A stretch of DNA of 18,482 nucleotides from Leptofilum sp050292445 (GCA_050292445.1 JBNKLQ010000113.1:1-18482); one strand, 5' to 3'. Counted from the stretch's first letter, positions 5,206-13,045 are shown. Made by a program: numbers and translations. The notes: generated by a model not told the origin, from the sequence alone.

Positions 5206-7869
5206 TTATGCCAACAAATTCAGCTCTTTTGCTCTGGTAATCGCCTGTGTGCGACTATTCACCCCTAATTTACTGTAGAGATTTTTGGTGTGATAATGCA
5301 CGGTGTTCACACTGACAAATAGGGAAGCGGCGATTTCTTTGTTTTTTAATCCAGTGGCAATGAGGGACAAAATTTCCATCTCTCGTTTTGTGAGCGGATC
5401 AACAAGGGATTGAGCAGGGGCTGGGGACGTTTCTGTCTCGACAGGGTGCCCCTCAGTTGCAAATACAGCGAGCAGCTTTTCACAATAGGACGGCATGATG
5501 CCGCGAACGGCCGTTTCCGACAACAGTTGCGCCATCGGCAGCCCTTCATCCACGAAGATGCGAATGAAGCCATTCGGTTCTGCCAACGCCAACGCCTCAC
5601 CCAACAGTTGCACAGCCGCATCCGTTTCACCCTGCGCTTGCAGAACCAGTGCCTGTACAATCATGATCTTGAGCCGTTCATCGTGCCACTTTTTGGCCGC
5701 CATCTGTTGGCGCAACGGCTGCAACAGGGCCAAAGCGCCGCGTGTGTCACCTTGGGCCAGGCAGACGCGCGCCTGACTGAGGGGGAGGTCATGTTTCTCA
5801 GCCAGCTGCGCCGCCGCCGTCAGATTGCCCTGCCGCAGCAAGGTAAGCACTTGAGCGGCAGCAACATCAGGCAGCCGAAAAAGGAAGTTATGCTGACGGG
5901 CGAACGCTTCGGCTTCAGCCAAAGCAGCAACTGCACCAGGCACATTTTCTTGAGCAAGCTTCTGATGGGCGAGAAACACGCCATACGAGGCGAAGGTGTC
6001 AATACTCTCAATCTGCTGCGTCAATTGCGCACATTGCTGCCCATACGCTAGGGCCGTATCCAGATCGTTCCATTGGTAGTGCACATGAGCCAGACCGAGA
6101 AACGCTTCGCAGGCAATCAACTGCGGCGGATCACCGGCCACCTGCAGGACACGCTCAAAGGTTTTTGATGCCAAAGCGAGTTGATTGTCTGCGGCCTGAA
6201 TCTGACCGAGATTGATTGCAGCCGCTATGGTGTAGATGGAGCCCTCAAACGATTCAGTGAGTGACAGGACTTCAGTGAAAGATTGGCTGGCCGCGGTGCG
6301 ATCTCCCTTGAGATGATAAGCAACCCCAAGGGTATAAGCAGCAGCAGAGCGAAAAAGCAGGTTGTCGGGGTGCAGATGCTCTAAGGCCTGGTGCGATTGG
6401 GTAATAATGGTTGCCACATCCTGCTGAATGATGGCCAAAGTGGCGCGAAGGGCAGCAATCCGTCCGACCAGGTCTTGCGTTGTTTCATCTGGTTTTGTGC
6501 TTTGCATTGCGCCTGAGCTTGCCAGGCAAGCTTCAGCCGCTTGCAGTTTCTCTTCGACAGCGGTGTGTTGACCGGTAAAAAACAGCGCCGAGGCATAGGT
6601 CACCCACAGCGAAGGCCGGGCGTCGAGTAACGTTTTGGGCAGCGACGCCAACCAATGCAGTACAGGGGCACCCGCGCCGCGAAAGTGCAAGGGGATGCCT
6701 GCGCCTTCAATGAGGCGCTGGGTGCGTTCAATATCATTGGCAGCGGCGGCATGCTGAAAAGCGTCAAGCTCCAGGCCATTTTCTTCGTACCACACGCTGG
6801 CCCGAATATGCAGTTCAGGGAGATCAAATTCCTCGGGCCCTTGCTGGTGTCGCTGCTGCAACAGCTCGGCAAAGAGATGGTGGTAGCGGTACCAGCGCCG
6901 CTCATTGTCCAGCGGCACGAGGAACAGGTTGGCGCGATCCAGTGATTCCAAAATTTCTTGACCGTTGTCGTCACCGGTCAGGGCGTTGCATAGAGGGCCA
7001 GTGAGCCGGGTGAGAACTGCCGTTTTCAACAAAAACGTCTGCACTTCTTCCGACTGCTGATGCAGCACCTCTTCCAGCAGGTAGTCCAAAACAAAACGGT
7101 GGCTGCCGGTGAAGGATTGGATAAAGCTCGCCACATCTTCTTGACCGCGCATGGACAACGCGGCCATTTGCAGTCCAGCAGCCCAGCCTTCGGTGCGTGC
7201 TTCCAGGGCGGTGATTTGGTCCTCGGTGAGGTTCAACCCCATGACTTGCTTTAGGAAAACGGCCGTTTCCGCCACCGTAAAGCGCAAATCCGCCGCCCGC
7301 AGCTCCGTGAGCAGGCCGCGCACGCGCAAACGGGCCAGCGGCAGGTTGGGGTCCTCGCGCGACGTGATCACTAGATGCAGCTGCGGCGGCAGATTGTCCA
7401 GCAGGAAAGTCAACGCCTCGTCAATCGGTCGCGAATCAACGGCGTGGTAATCATCCAGCACCAGCATGAGCGCATCCGGCTGTTTGGCAATGTCGTTGAG
7501 CAGGGTTGTCAATACGCTGGACAGTGGCAGCGGTGATGCTTGCAGCAACGGCAGCGCCGACTCGCCAATATGCGGATCAATGCGCTGCAAAGCAGCAATG
7601 ACGTAGGCTAGGAAACGGGCCAACTCGCTGTCGTTTTCATCCAGCGACAGCCAGGCGATTTGCGCGGAGCTTGGGGCAGCTCTTTCTGTTTGCAGGGCAT
7701 CAAGCCAACTGCTGATCAGCGTCGTTTTGCCGAAACCGGCAGGAGCCGAGATGAGCGTTAGCTTGCCGGTCAGACCCTGGTTAAGTGTTTCGATGAGGCG
7801 GGGGCGTGGAACGAGAGACGGCCGTAATCGAGGCAGATACAATTTCGTTTGTAACAGGTCGCCGGACAT
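5206..7869 (-). CDS. MalT-like LuxR-family STAND ATPase transcriptional regulator (first paralog)
   Basis: An 887-residue regulator. It has a P-loop ATPase domain at the N-terminus with Walker A SAPAGFGKTTL (Lys48) and Walker B LMLVLDDYH (Asp139-Asp140), then winged-helix-like and long alpha-helical TPR-type repeats (about 340-800). The C-terminal LuxR/GerE helix-turn-helix (about 824-887) is recognised by LTKREMEILSLIATGLKNKE and VNTVHYHTKNLYSKLGVNSR. Proteins of this class (MalT as reference) are activated by a ligand bound to the TPR region and by ATP, then bind promoters; the ligand here is unknown. It lies 26 bp after a paralog of the same layout. TATAAT ends 6 nt before the ATG with no Shine-Dalgarno, suggesting leaderless translation. 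The stop codon overlaps an ACGGCCGT motif. Confidence 0.93.
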   Translation of the reverse strand: MSGDLLQTKLYLPRLRPSLVPRPRLIETLNQGLTGKLTLISAPAGFGKTTLISSWLDALQTERAAPSSAQIAWLSLDENDSELARFLAYVIAALQRIDPHIGESALPLLQASPLPLSSVLTTLLNDIAKQPDALMLVLDDYHAVDSRPIDEALTFLLDNLPPQLHLVITSREDPNLPLARLRVRGLLTELRAADLRFTVAETAVFLKQVMGLNLTEDQITALEARTEGWAAGLQMAALSMRGQEDVASFIQSFTGSHRFVLDYLLEEVLHQQSEEVQTFLLKTAVLTRLTGPLCNALTGDDNGQEILESLDRANLFLVPLDNERRWYRYHHLFAELLQQRHQQGPEEFDLPELHIRASVWYEENGLELDAFQHAAAANDIERTQRLIEGAGIPLHFRGAGAPVLHWLASLPKTLLDARPSLWVTYASALFFTGQHTAVEEKLQAAEACLASSGAMQSTKPDETTQDLVGRIAALRATLAIIQQDVATIITQSHQALEHLHPDNLLFRSAAAYTLGVAYHLKGDRTAASQSFTEVLSLTESFEGSIYTIAAAINLGQIQAADNQLALASKTFERVLQVAGDPPQLIACEAFLGLAHVHYQWNDLDTALAYGQQCAQLTQQIESIDTFASYGVFLAHQKLAQENVPGAVAALAEAEAFARQHNFLFRLPDVAAAQVLTLLRQGNLTAAAQLAEKHDLPLSQARVCLAQGDTRGALALLQPLRQQMAAKKWHDERLKIMIVQALVLQAQGETDAAVQLLGEALALAEPNGFIRIFVDEGLPMAQLLSETAVRGIMPSYCEKLLAVFATEGHPVETETSPAPAQSLVDPLTKREMEILSLIATGLKNKEIAASLFVSVNTVHYHTKNLYSKLGVNSRTQAITRAKELNLLA

Positions 7870-7875
7870 GGGGCC

Positions 7876-7881
7876 ATTATA
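7876..7881 (-). promoter_or_regulatory. -10 element of the first MalT-like gene (leaderless)
   Basis: A perfect TATAAT reads on the minus strand with its 3' end 6 nt before the ATG at 7869, so transcription should start at or next to the A of ATG. The matching -35 position falls in the last codons of the upstream paralog and is poor (TTACTC at 17-bp spacing). No Shine-Dalgarno sequence is present. Confidence 0.5.
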
Positions 7882-7895
7882 GGGGATAAGTTAAT

Positions 7896-10505
7896 TTAGA
7901 GTAAGTTAAGTTCTTCGGCGCGGCGAACGGCCGTTCGCCGACTGTTCACCCCCAACTTTGAGTAAATATTTTTCGTGTGTGTACGCATCGTGTTCAAAGA
8001 GACCATCAATTCACGGGCAATTTCCGGGCCGGTGAGTGCGGTGGTGAGCAGTTTGAGCACTTCGAGTTCACGGTCAGATAGGGGATCAGGGAGTGGCTGG
8101 GCGATTTGTGGTTGAGTAACGGCCGTTTCTCCCAAAGCCACCAACAACTGCTGCACAAAGTCTGGAGCCACGCCCTGCTTCACCGCTTCACGCAGCAGCA
8201 CCGCCATGGCCGGGCCTTCATCAACAAAGAGGCGAACCAGGCCGCCTGGCTCCGCCAGCGCCAGCGCCTCACTCAATAGCTGCATCGCTTTTTCGCTTTC
8301 GCCCGCCGCATCGTAAGCCAACACTTGCGAGACCATTGCTTGCAGCCTCTCGTCGGCCCAATCATTTGCTTCTGCCTGCTGCCGCACCGGTTCTAGTTTG
8401 GCCAATGCTGCGTCGGGATCATCCTGCGCGAGATGGATTCGAGCCTGACTCAGGGGTAGGTCCTGCGACTCGGCTAACTCGGCGGCGGCCGCGAGATTGC
8501 CCTGGTGCAGGAGGGTTTGGATGCGAACTGCCGTAACCGCCCCCACCCAATGGTCAAAATGATGCTGCTGCACAAATCGGTCTGCTTCCGCTAATGTTGC
8601 CAGCGCACCCGCTGCATCCCCCTGCGCCAGCTTCACCCGCGCCAGCAGAACGCCGCAGGCAGCGGGCGTATCCACATTCTCTAACTGTCGCGCCAATGCC
8701 AACCCTTGCTGACCATACCGCTCCGCAGCCTCTAAATCGTTCCACTGGTAATGGATACGCGCCAGCCCCACAAACGCTTCGCACGCCGCCGGCCACGGCG
8801 GGTCACCGACCAGTTCCAGAATGCGCTGGAAAGTTTCCGCTGCTTGATGGGTCTGGTTTTCTGTTTCCTGAATCTGACCCAGACAGGTCTTTGCCGCCAG
8901 TTCAGTCATGATATTGCCGGATTTCTGGCTTTGGACGACGGTTTCCGCATAAGCCTCTTTGGCCGCCGCCCGATTGCCCTGCACCTGATAGGCATAGCCC
9001 AGTGTCCAGGTGGTGGTGGTGCGCATGGGCGCATTGTCGGGATGCAGCAGCGCCAGGGCGCGCTGCGACTGGCTGATGATACTTTCTACCTCATTTTTTA
9101 CAACGCCCAACATGGCTCGGTTCGCCGCAATTTGGCCGTGCAAATCGGCCGTTTTTTTGTCTAGAGCAGGGTCTGGCAGTGCCGCCTCTGCCGCTTGCAA
9201 GATTTCCTCGATGTTATCCTGCAGGCGACCGGTCAGGGTAAGCACAGAAGCGTACGTCACCCATAATTCCGGTCTGGCCTCAAATTCGGCCGCCGGTAAA
9301 GATTCCAACCAGTGCCGCACCGGAGTCGCCTCGCCGCGAAAGTAAAGGGGCAAATCTTCCCCCTCAATCAGACGCAGCGCGTGCGCCACGTCATTGGCGG
9401 CCGTCGCGTGATGAAACGCTTCCAGTTCCAGACCATTGGCCTCATACCATTGGCTGGCCCGGATGTGCAGCTCAGCGATGTCGCTCTCCTCAATGCTCTG
9501 CGGTAATCGCTGCCGCAGCAGTTCGGCAAAGAGATGATGATAACGATACCAACGACGCTCGTTGTCCAGCGGAATGAGGAACAGGCTGGCGCGCTCAAGC
9601 GATTCCAGAATCTCCTGGCTGTTGCTGTCACCAATAAGCGCGTTGCATAAAGGACCGGTCAATTGGTTGAGAACGGCCGTTCGCAGTAAAAACTTCTGAA
9701 CGCTTTCAGACTGTCGGTGCAGGACCTCTTCAACCAGATAGTCCAGCACAAAGCGGTGGCTGCCGGTGAAGGATTGGATGAAACGGGTAGCATCTTTCTG
9801 TCCCTGCATGGATAACGCGGCCAGTTGCAAACCGGCAATCCAGCCCTCGGTGCGGGCTTCCAGAGCAGCGATGTCTTCTTCTGAGAGGTCCAGACCCATC
9901 ACCTGCCTGAGAAATGCGGCTGCTTCAACAAGGGTGAAACGTAAGTCATTTGCCCGTAGTTCGGTCAGTTGGCTGCGGACGCGCAGCCGGGCCAGGGGCA
10001 AATTCGGGTCCTCGCGGGTGGTGATAACCAGGTGCATTTGTGGCGGCAGGTGGTCCAGCAGGAAGGTGAGGGCATCATCAACCGCTGGCGCATCAACCAT
10101 ATGGTAGTCGTCAAGGACGAGCAGAAAATTGTCTGAAACGCCAGCGATTTCATTGAGCAATGTCGTTAAACTTGTTTCGATTGGCAGTGAAGGCGAGGAT
10201 TGAAGCATCGCCATCACGTCTCCGCCAATGGCCGGGAACACGGTTTGCAAAGCGGCAATAACGTAGGTGAGGAACCGGGGCAGGTCGCTGTCGCTTTCAT
10301 CCAATGAGAGCCAGGCAAACGGCCGTTCCAGCCCAGCAAGCCACTCGCTTACCAATGTGGTCTTGCCAAAGCCAGCGGGAGCAGAAATTAATGTCAGCTT
10401 ACGCTGGATCCCCGCATTCAGCTGGTCAATTAGGCGCAGGCGAGCGACGGTTTCCGGTCGTGCTGGGGGAATATAAAGTTTGGTGGCTAATATTGGTGTT
10501 GTCAC
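7896..10505 (-). CDS. MalT-like LuxR-family STAND ATPase transcriptional regulator (second paralog, GTG start)
   Basis: An 869-residue paralog of the neighbour. It has the same Walker A SAPAGFGKTTL (Lys48), Walker B FLLVLDDYH (Asp132-Asp133), the shared segments FTGSHRFVLDYL and LTGPLCNAL, helical TPR-type repeats in the middle, and a C-terminal LuxR HTH (about 807-869; LSDRELEVLKLLTTALTGPE, then THTKNIYSKLGVNSR). The HTH recognition region differs (LNTMRTHTKN against VNTVHYHTKN), so the two regulators may bind different sites. The start is GTG at 10505, giving MTTPILATKLYIP in register with the paralog. It has no Shine-Dalgarno; TAGAAT lies just upstream. Five of the eleven exact AACGGCCGTT sites lie in or between these two paralogs' conserved parts, mostly at non-equivalent positions. 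Confidence 0.93.
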   Translation of the reverse strand: MTTPILATKLYIPPARPETVARLRLIDQLNAGIQRKLTLISAPAGFGKTTLVSEWLAGLERPFAWLSLDESDSDLPRFLTYVIAALQTVFPAIGGDVMAMLQSSPSLPIETSLTTLLNEIAGVSDNFLLVLDDYHMVDAPAVDDALTFLLDHLPPQMHLVITTREDPNLPLARLRVRSQLTELRANDLRFTLVEAAAFLRQVMGLDLSEEDIAALEARTEGWIAGLQLAALSMQGQKDATRFIQSFTGSHRFVLDYLVEEVLHRQSESVQKFLLRTAVLNQLTGPLCNALIGDSNSQEILESLERASLFLIPLDNERRWYRYHHLFAELLRQRLPQSIEESDIAELHIRASQWYEANGLELEAFHHATAANDVAHALRLIEGEDLPLYFRGEATPVRHWLESLPAAEFEARPELWVTYASVLTLTGRLQDNIEEILQAAEAALPDPALDKKTADLHGQIAANRAMLGVVKNEVESIISQSQRALALLHPDNAPMRTTTTWTLGYAYQVQGNRAAAKEAYAETVVQSQKSGNIMTELAAKTCLGQIQETENQTHQAAETFQRILELVGDPPWPAACEAFVGLARIHYQWNDLEAAERYGQQGLALARQLENVDTPAACGVLLARVKLAQGDAAGALATLAEADRFVQQHHFDHWVGAVTAVRIQTLLHQGNLAAAAELAESQDLPLSQARIHLAQDDPDAALAKLEPVRQQAEANDWADERLQAMVSQVLAYDAAGESEKAMQLLSEALALAEPGGLVRLFVDEGPAMAVLLREAVKQGVAPDFVQQLLVALGETAVTQPQIAQPLPDPLSDRELEVLKLLTTALTGPEIARELMVSLNTMRTHTKNIYSKLGVNSRRTAVRRAEELNLL
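7921..7940. repeat. Perfect 20-bp palindrome centred on AACGGCCGTT
   Basis: CGGCGAACGGCCGTTCGCCG equals its own reverse complement. It lies within the HTH-coding part of the second paralog, encoding the tail R-R-T-A-V-R-R. The first paralog has T-Q-A-I-T-R at the same place and no palindrome, so the site arose or was lost after the duplication. Confidence 0.9.
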
Positions 10506-10514
10506 AACGGCAGT

Positions 10515-10520
10515 ATTCTA
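10515..10520 (-). promoter_or_regulatory. Extended -10 of the second MalT-like gene (leaderless)
   Basis: TG-A-TAGAAT on the minus strand is an extended -10 whose hexamer ends 9 nt before the GTG at 10505. Its TG comes from the TGA stop of the upstream SRPBCC gene. No recognisable -35 or Shine-Dalgarno. This parallels the neighbouring paralog and the gene at 16832. Confidence 0.45.
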
Positions 10521-10997
10521 TCACACGCGCATTAAGTAATCGCGTAAAGCGTTAAGTCGTTTTTGCGTCTCTCGTTTGAGTAACCTATTCATAACCGGTT
10601 CAAGGAGGGGGGCAAGCAGCCGAGGACGCGCGCGAAAAAAGTAGATATAAGTGACGCACGAGTGGGTTTCGCTCAAAGCTTCATGGCGAATCGTGGCGGC
10701 AAAATGGGCAAAAAAGGGCGGCTTGTTGGTGAGAGAAACGGCCGCAACCCGCCCCGGCTCAAAACGAATGTACTCCGTCTCCAACGGCAGGAAAAGCCCA
10801 CGCCAGGTGCCCACGCACAAAGAACGCACGCCTAAACCAGCTTCCGTTGCGCCATCCAGCAAACACGCTTTACTGAGTAGCGTATCCCACTCCAGGCGAC
10901 GGCCGTAATCATGAATCAGGTCGAAAACGGCCGTGCAGCTTGCCTCCACCTCTACCGACACCGTACCTCTAGGCATGGGCTGCGTCACGCTCTGCAT
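10521..10997 (-). CDS. SRPBCC-family (Bet v 1/START-like) protein
   Basis: A 158-residue protein with the pattern of the SRPBCC superfamily: an early strand TVSVEVEASCTAVFDLIHDY followed by RRLEWDTLL, then several strands and a long C-terminal helix from LLAPLLEPVMNRLLKRETQK. Members bind hydrophobic ligands in a deep pocket and act in lipid transport, polyketide cyclisation or stress response; the ligand here is unknown. It overlaps the upstream SRPBCC gene: ATG 10997 overlaps by 29 bp with AAGG just upstream, while ATG 10976 (MPRGTVSV) would overlap by 8 bp. The two genes are clearly co-transcribed. The stop codon forms part of the promoter of the next gene. Confidence 0.7.
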   Translation of the reverse strand: MQSVTQPMPRGTVSVEVEASCTAVFDLIHDYGRRLEWDTLLSKACLLDGATEAGLGVRSLCVGTWRGLFLPLETEYIRFEPGRVAAVSLTNKPPFFAHFAATIRHEALSETHSCVTYIYFFRARPRLLAPLLEPVMNRLLKRETQKRLNALRDYLMRV

Positions 10998-11484
10998 TAG
11001 CCTTGATGCCCCGCAACAAGTAGCGCTGGAACAAATCTAGAACCAGCCACACTGGCAGGCGCAAGCACCAGCCAATAAAGCCATGCAGCTCATACTGGCT
11101 TGCCAAAGTTAACTGCACGCCATCTTGCCTTGGCACAATGCGATAAGACCCAGCTTTCATTTGAAAAGGGCCACCGGACAAGTCAAGGAGGTAGCCAGCA
11201 CGGAAGCCGGGATCGGCCTGGAAAGTGAACTCATACTGGATATGGGGCTGCCAAACAGTAATTTCTTGGGTGAAAGTACGGCCGTTATCAAAAAAAGCTA
11301 CCCGCCTGCCCCCAGCGCCCGGCTTCGTTACCTCCGCCCGCAGCGGCTTGGGAATACCCAACAGTGCAAAGTACGCTGGGTGACGAAATGAGGCAATGTC
11401 CACCTCTGTAACATGCTGCCAGACAATTTCGGCCGATGCCTGAATTTCTGTTACATGCTCAATCCAGTGTATCATCTTATCCAC
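10969..11484 (-). CDS. SRPBCC-family protein, first gene of the overlapping pair
   Basis: A 171-residue SRPBCC-type protein. WIEHVTEIQASAEIVWQHVTE is the typical opening strand and helix, then IASFRHPAYFALLGIPKPL, a basic-aromatic central sheet, and a C-terminal hydrophobic helix LRLPVWLVLDLFQRYLL, which could contact the membrane. The frame starts with GTG at 11484; ATG at 11475 (MIHWIEH) is an alternative start three codons in. Neither has a strong Shine-Dalgarno. Having two different SRPBCC domains in overlapping genes suggests a heteromer or two successive steps on the same hydrophobic ligand (inference). Contains one ACGGCCGT motif read N-G-R. Confidence 0.65.
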   Translation of the reverse strand: MDKMIHWIEHVTEIQASAEIVWQHVTEVDIASFRHPAYFALLGIPKPLRAEVTKPGAGGRRVAFFDNGRTFTQEITVWQPHIQYEFTFQADPGFRAGYLLDLSGGPFQMKAGSYRIVPRQDGVQLTLASQYELHGFIGWCLRLPVWLVLDLFQRYLLRGIKANAERDAAHA

Positions 11485-11553
11485 TTATGATCTCTGGCCT
11501 CGATCAATTGAACTTCAACCTCAGCAGGTTGCATCAGAAAACTTAACGCAGAG

Positions 11554-11622
11554 AACGCAAAGGAGCAGAAGGCGCAAAGAGAGCTTTTGCTTTTTTCTTT
11601 GTACCCTTCGCGCCTTTGCGTT
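11554..11622. repeat. Imperfect 26-bp inverted repeat of CGCAAAG-rich type
   Basis: The arms 11554-11579 and 11597-11622 pair imperfectly, both starting from AACGCAAAGG when read inward, with a T-rich loop. The arms contain repeated CGCAAAG and CGCAGAG words, a style seen in dispersed intergenic repeats of several phyla. It lies downstream of the aldo/keto reductase stop (11665) on that strand and could end its transcript, but no clean T-run follows. The rest of 11485-11664 shows nothing else. Confidence 0.5.
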
Positions 11623-11664
11623 TTCCAAATACTTTTCGTGGTTTACGTAGCCAAGTATGTAAAT

Positions 11665-12663
11665 TTATTGGAATTCCAATGGCTCTGGTTTGTTGTCCAG
11701 GACGGCTTCGATTTTTTCCATGACGTCATCGGTGAGCTGCGGCACCACGTCCAGCGCCTTCATATTTTCTTCTACCTGAGACACTTTGGACGCGCCGGTG
11801 ATCACCGTGCTGACGTTGGGATTCTTGAGGCACCAAGCGAGCGCCAGATGCGGCATGGTTACACCTAACTCTTCAGAAATCGGCACCAACTCCTTGACCG
11901 ATTGCAGCCGCTTTTGCCCTTCTTCGCTGGTGAGCATGTTGCGCAGCCATTCATAGCCGGGCAGGTTCATGCGCGAATCTTCGGGGATGCCGTCGTTGTA
12001 CTTGCCGGTGAGCAGCCCGGAAGCCAGTGGCGACCAGATAGTGGTGCCCAGACCGATGGTGTCGTAGAGACGGCCGTATTCCACTTCAAAGCGATAGCGA
12101 TGGAACATATGGTACTGCGGCTGCTCCATTGTAGGCGGAATCAGGTTGTATTGCCGGGCTACGCTGTGGGCTTCCATCAGCTGTTGCGCCGACCATTCTG
12201 ACGTTCCCCAGTAAAACACCTTGCCCTGCTCAATGAGCGTGTTCATGCTGCGCACCACCTCTTCCATCGGCACTTCCGGGTCCGGGCGATGGCAGAAGTA
12301 GAGGTCCAGGTAATCCACCTGCAAGCGCTCCATGGCCTGGTGGCACGCCTCGATGATATGCTTGCGGCTCAAACCGTGCTGCGTGGGCTTGGGGTCTTTA
12401 ATGCTGCCCCACATCACCTTACTGGAAACGGTGTAGCTGTCCCGTCGCCAGCCCAGCTTCTTCAACGCCGCCCCCATGATCTCTTCTGACTTACCGTGGG
12501 CATAAATTTCTGCATTGTCAAAAAAATTGACGCCTGCATCGTACGCCACTTTCATCATGTCGGCGGCCAAATCCACATCCGCCTGGGTGCTAAACGTTAC
12601 CCACGAACCAAACGATAATGCGCTGACCTTCAGGCCAGATTTTCCTAATCGACGATATTCCAT
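11665..12663 (-). CDS. Aldo/keto reductase, voltage-gated K+ channel beta-subunit-like group
   Basis: A 332-residue TIM-barrel oxidoreductase. The opening MEYRRLGKSGLKVSALSFGS is typical. The full catalytic tetrad is visible: Asp49 and Tyr54 (FFDNAEIYAHGKSEE), Lys82 (VSSKVMWG) and His125 (LYFCHRPDP). The segments VFYWGTSEWSAQQ, QPQYHMFHR and the C-terminal NADPH-binding STVITGASKVSQVEEN match the KCNAB/YghZ-like group, which reduces aldehydes with NADPH. The Shine-Dalgarno GAGGAG at 6-nt spacing supports this start. It stands alone, divergent from the ABC exporter genes. The family is certain; the substrate is not. Confidence 0.92.
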   Translation of the reverse strand: MEYRRLGKSGLKVSALSFGSWVTFSTQADVDLAADMMKVAYDAGVNFFDNAEIYAHGKSEEIMGAALKKLGWRRDSYTVSSKVMWGSIKDPKPTQHGLSRKHIIEACHQAMERLQVDYLDLYFCHRPDPEVPMEEVVRSMNTLIEQGKVFYWGTSEWSAQQLMEAHSVARQYNLIPPTMEQPQYHMFHRYRFEVEYGRLYDTIGLGTTIWSPLASGLLTGKYNDGIPEDSRMNLPGYEWLRNMLTSEEGQKRLQSVKELVPISEELGVTMPHLALAWCLKNPNVSTVITGASKVSQVEENMKALDVVPQLTDDVMEKIEAVLDNKPEPLEFQ

Positions 12664-12721
12664 GTGACACTCCTCATCTGTTGGCCAATTTTAAAAAATT
12701 TACCATCATATTTGCTTTTGC

Positions 12722-12829
12722 GGAGAACAAAAAGTCCTTAAAATAGTCTCAACCTAAAGAAGATTTTGTTCTCCTAAACGTAAACCGCGAATGACCGTTC
12801 GGTTTCCTAAGAACTTTTTGCGGTTTACG
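12722..12829. repeat. Two successive inverted repeats in the divergent intergenic region
   Basis: The first is GGAGAACAAAA (12722-12732) with TTTTGTTCTCC (12764-12774), a perfect 11-bp dyad with a 31-nt loop. The second is CGTAAACCGC (12779-12788) with GCGGTTTACG (12820-12829), a perfect 10-bp dyad with a 31-nt loop. Equal loop lengths and adjacency suggest related REP-like units. They belong to the 382-bp region 12664-13045, which has no credible gene. Confidence 0.55.
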
Positions 12830-12862
12830 TCACCGAGTTTACCGGACGTGAAGGAAAAAAAC

Positions 12863-12938
12863 ATCACGAATGGCACGAATAAACGAATGAAACGAATATT
12901 TTTATTCGTGCTATTCGTCCATTCGTTATATTCGTGAT
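12863..12938. repeat. Mirror-symmetric cluster of eight ACGAAT units
   Basis: ACGAAT occurs at 12866, 12875, 12883 and 12892, and its complement ATTCGT at 12904, 12913, 12921 and 12930. The steps are 9-8-9 in each half, so the whole block folds into one long hairpin with a 6-nt loop; ATCACGAAT and ATTCGTGAT are the outer ends. It may be a cruciform-forming repeat or a cooperative protein-binding array. It sits just upstream of the exporter promoter. Confidence 0.75.
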
Positions 12939-12953
12939 TTGCTGTTTTGGCGG

Positions 12954-12982
12954 TTGACGGCCGTTTCCCCCACAGGTAAAAT
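12954..12982 (+). promoter_or_regulatory. Sigma70-type promoter of the ABC exporter operon
   Basis: TTGACG (12954-12959), a 17-bp spacer, and TAAAAT (12977-12982): five of six consensus bases in each box with ideal spacing. The predicted start is near 12989. An ACGGCCGT palindrome (12957-12964) overlaps the -35 box, so anything that binds or methylates the palindrome could affect this promoter. Confidence 0.6.
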
Positions 12983-12996
12983 CGCAGCAAAAGTTC

Positions 12997-13026
12997 GCCC
13001 CGCACCACCACTGCGGGGCTTTTTTT
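12997..13026 (+). terminator. Intrinsic terminator-like hairpin inside the exporter leader
   Basis: GCCCCGC (12997-13003), a 9-nt loop, GCGGGGC (13013-13019), then seven T (13020-13026): a textbook intrinsic terminator. It lies between the promoter and the ATG at 13046, with no co-directional gene upstream, and begins only about 8 nt after the predicted transcription start. It is either an attenuator or a 5' stabilising stem. Confidence 0.7.
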
Positions 13027-13045
13027 GTCCGGCGGAAGAAAACCC

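Noticed and set aside
11670..11681. TTGGAATTCCAA palindrome near the end of the aldo/keto reductase gene
   Set aside because: It simply encodes the last residues LEFQ; a single occurrence with no supporting context.
12863..12938. CRISPR array or origin iterons
   Set aside because: Units are only 6 bp, half are inverted, spacers are 2-3 bp, and no cas, rep or dnaA gene is present.
13025..13045. TTG start seven codons upstream of the first ABC gene
   Set aside because: It would begin inside the T-run of the hairpin; ATG 13046 gives a normal ABC N-terminus.
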